Assembly (NCBI GenBank): GCA_029977865.1
Contig: JAPOKA010000023.1
Span: forward strand, 1-43,189
Source of the DNA: a bacterium
GTDB taxonomy: Bacteria > Planctomycetota > Phycisphaerae > Phycisphaerales > SM1A02
Direction: 5' to 3'
Length of the DNA: 43,189 bases
Shown: in pieces, positions 41,953-43,189 of the stretch
Numbering within the stretch: position 1 is the first letter of the stretch
Layout of the letters: each line of letters begins with the position of its first letter
Made by a program: the position numbers and the translations under genes
The notes under the pieces: model-generated
What the model saw: only the letters and a program-made list of their open reading frames with translations
The model's database searches: none
Told to the model about the DNA's origin: nothing

Positions 41953-43185
41953 ATGACCGGTCGGACGGGAGATGGATTTGAATCGCCGCGCCCCCGCATC
42001 CTGGTGGCCGCGGTCGATCCGGCACTCGAGCCCCGCGCCGCGTGGCTCGCCGCGGGCATCGCGCAGGCCTGGCCCGGCGGACTCGCCGTCGAACCGCCCG
42101 AGGTGCGGCGGCTCGATCTCGAGACCGATCTCGCGGCGAGCCCGAGCGCCTGGGTGGTGATCGGCGATCCGGAGGATCGCTGCGACGATCGCGCTGCGGC
42201 GATCTCGGAATCCCTCGCGGACTCGATCGCGGCGGGCAGTCCCATCGTGCGGCTCGCGACGACGCCGCAAGCCGGGATCCTCTCTGCGAGCACCGAACCG
42301 GGCACCATCGCCGCGGTGCTTGCGGCGATGCTCGAGCAGTCCGCGCGATTGCGGCGGAGCATGCGCCGCGAGCGAGCGGCCCGCGAGACCGTGCGCCGCA
42401 GCGACCTCGAACTCGCCGAGGCCGCGGCTCTGCAGCGGGAGTTCCTGCCCAAGCGGCTGCCGCGGAGCGAGCGCTTCGAGTGTTCGGTCCTGTGGCGCCC
42501 TTCCTGGCATGTGAGCGGCGACATCTACGACGTGGTTCCGGTCGATGACCATCATGTCGGCGTCTTCCTCGCCGACGCGGTCGGGCACGGGGTGGCGGCA
42601 GCCATCCTCGCCATGGGACTCGCCAGGCGGCTCGAGGTGCGCGACCATCGCGGCGGGCCGCTTTCGCCAGCGGAGGTGCTTCGTCGCTTGAACGCCTCGC
42701 TCACCGATCTGCGCTCGGACCTGGTCTGGTTCGCGACCGCCGTCTACGCGCTCTACGACCTGCGGACTGCGCAGGTCCGCCTCGCGTCGGCGGGCCATCC
42801 CTCGGCCCTCCGGATCGCCGCCGACGGCCGCGCCACCGCCTACGAGGCTTCCGGCGGGCTGCTGGGGATCTTCGAGGCGGAACGCTACTCCGAACACGAG
42901 TTCCAACTGGCGGAAGGCGATCGTCTGATCCTTCACTCCGATGGCATCGAGCCGCTGCTCGGAGGCGATCCCGACCGCGACGACGGCAGCTACCTCGAGC
43001 ACTTCGCGGCCCTCGCGATGGGCCGGGACTCCAACGAGGTCTACGCCGACCTCATCGAGCGGCTCGAGCGCCCGGAACTGGCGCACCTGGCCACCGACGA
43101 CGTGACCGTGATCAGCATGGGGTGGGGATCGCCGAAGCTCTCCACCGATGCGACCGAGGTTCTCGACGCTCGCCATGCGGCCTGA
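41953..43185 (+). CDS. PP2C-type phosphatase (SpoIIE/RsbU-like)
   Basis: 410 residues. The C-terminal domain (about 160-395) is a PP2C SpoIIE-type Ser/Thr phosphatase with metal residues in SGDIYD (188-193), LADAVGHG (206-213), LHSDGIEP and ATDDVTVI. The N-terminal 15-130 looks like a receiver-type alpha/beta domain without the acidic pocket, then a short coiled coil (about 130-160). Such proteins dephosphorylate anti-sigma-factor antagonists in partner-switching control; no STAS or RsbW partner is in the window. The ATG at 41953 has GAGGGAG upstream; the frame is open 18 codons further. Confidence 0.87.
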   Translation: MTGRTGDGFESPRPRILVAAVDPALEPRAAWLAAGIAQAWPGGLAVEPPEVRRLDLETDLAASPSAWVVIGDPEDRCDDRAAAISESLADSIAAGSPIVRLATTPQAGILSASTEPGTIAAVLAAMLEQSARLRRSMRRERAARETVRRSDLELAEAAALQREFLPKRLPRSERFECSVLWRPSWHVSGDIYDVVPVDDHHVGVFLADAVGHGVAAAILAMGLARRLEVRDHRGGPLSPAEVLRRLNASLTDLRSDLVWFATAVYALYDLRTAQVRLASAGHPSALRIAADGRATAYEASGGLLGIFEAERYSEHEFQLAEGDRLILHSDGIEPLLGGDPDRDDGSYLEHFAALAMGRDSNEVYADLIERLERPELAHLATDDVTVISMGWGSPKLSTDATEVLDARHAA

Positions 43186-43189
43186 TCGG

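Noticed and set aside
1-43189. tRNA, rRNA, CRISPR arrays, insertion sequences, phage or integration sites
   Set aside because: Gaps between genes are short; no cloverleaf, repeat-spacer pattern, transposase, integrase or direct-repeat boundary was recognised by eye.

Overview
The window is GC-rich (roughly two thirds G+C by eye), densely packed bacterial chromosome with no rRNA, tRNA, CRISPR array, transposase or phage gene that I can recognise. Gene content points to the Planctomycetota, most likely the Phycisphaerae: a DUF1573 exported protein, a DUF1080 sugar hydrolase, a VPAP-type PEP-CTERM protein, excisionase-type helix-turn-helix (HTH) regulators (one membrane-tethered), CxxC...CPECG zinc-ribbon membrane proteins, ThyX, and a two-part glycosidase for fucosylated glycans. 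This placement is an inference from families, not from a marker gene.

Layout. 1-2132 (minus): ABC exporter ATPase plus ABC-2 permease, cut by the window edge. 2227-7048 (plus): DUF1573 protein, a metallophosphoesterase and tsaB in a tight operon, then an HTH-receiver protein and a receiver-GAF protein. 7055-8609 (minus): phosphatidylserine decarboxylase and the membrane-tethered HTH protein, divergent from mutY (8728-9846). 9817-12204 (minus): 7TM-HD phosphohydrolase. 12458-13039: a small exported protein. 13050-14865 (minus): gatC-gatA, without gatB. 14998-19583 (plus): RND efflux adaptor and pump. 19601-24519: HIT protein, DUF1080 hydrolase, zinc-ribbon membrane protein, 3-hydroxyanthranilate dioxygenase, a tiny membrane protein, a thioredoxin lipoprotein and a ChaA-like antiporter. 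24597-29847 (minus): PEP-CTERM protein, DUF2339 giant membrane protein, glutamate dehydrogenase. 29984-33210 (minus): an orphan Opp/Dpp-type ATPase, a membrane protein, thyX and two lipoproteins, several joined by 4-base overlaps. 33289-37371: panB and an HtrA protease (plus), then coaD and a ligand-stripped metallo-beta-lactamase-fold protein (minus). 37447-39981: sialidase-like/alpha-L-fucosidase fusion. 39986-43185: pterin carbinolamine dehydratase, GluQRS, a DUF192 lipoprotein and a PP2C/SpoIIE phosphatase.

Two genome-scale signals stand out. First, eleven genes carry a TANNNT hexamer ending only 5-8 bases before the start codon and lack a clear Shine-Dalgarno sequence, the layout expected of leaderless mRNAs; other genes instead have a good GGAG/GAGGAG. 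Second, six of seven convergent gene pairs overlap or are separated by 17 bases or fewer, leaving no room for intrinsic terminators. At protein level the most unusual items are the sialidase-like/fucosidase fusion, the metallo-beta-lactamase-fold protein that has lost nearly all metal ligands, and the cluster of one-component and receiver-type regulators with HTH domains of the excisionase type.
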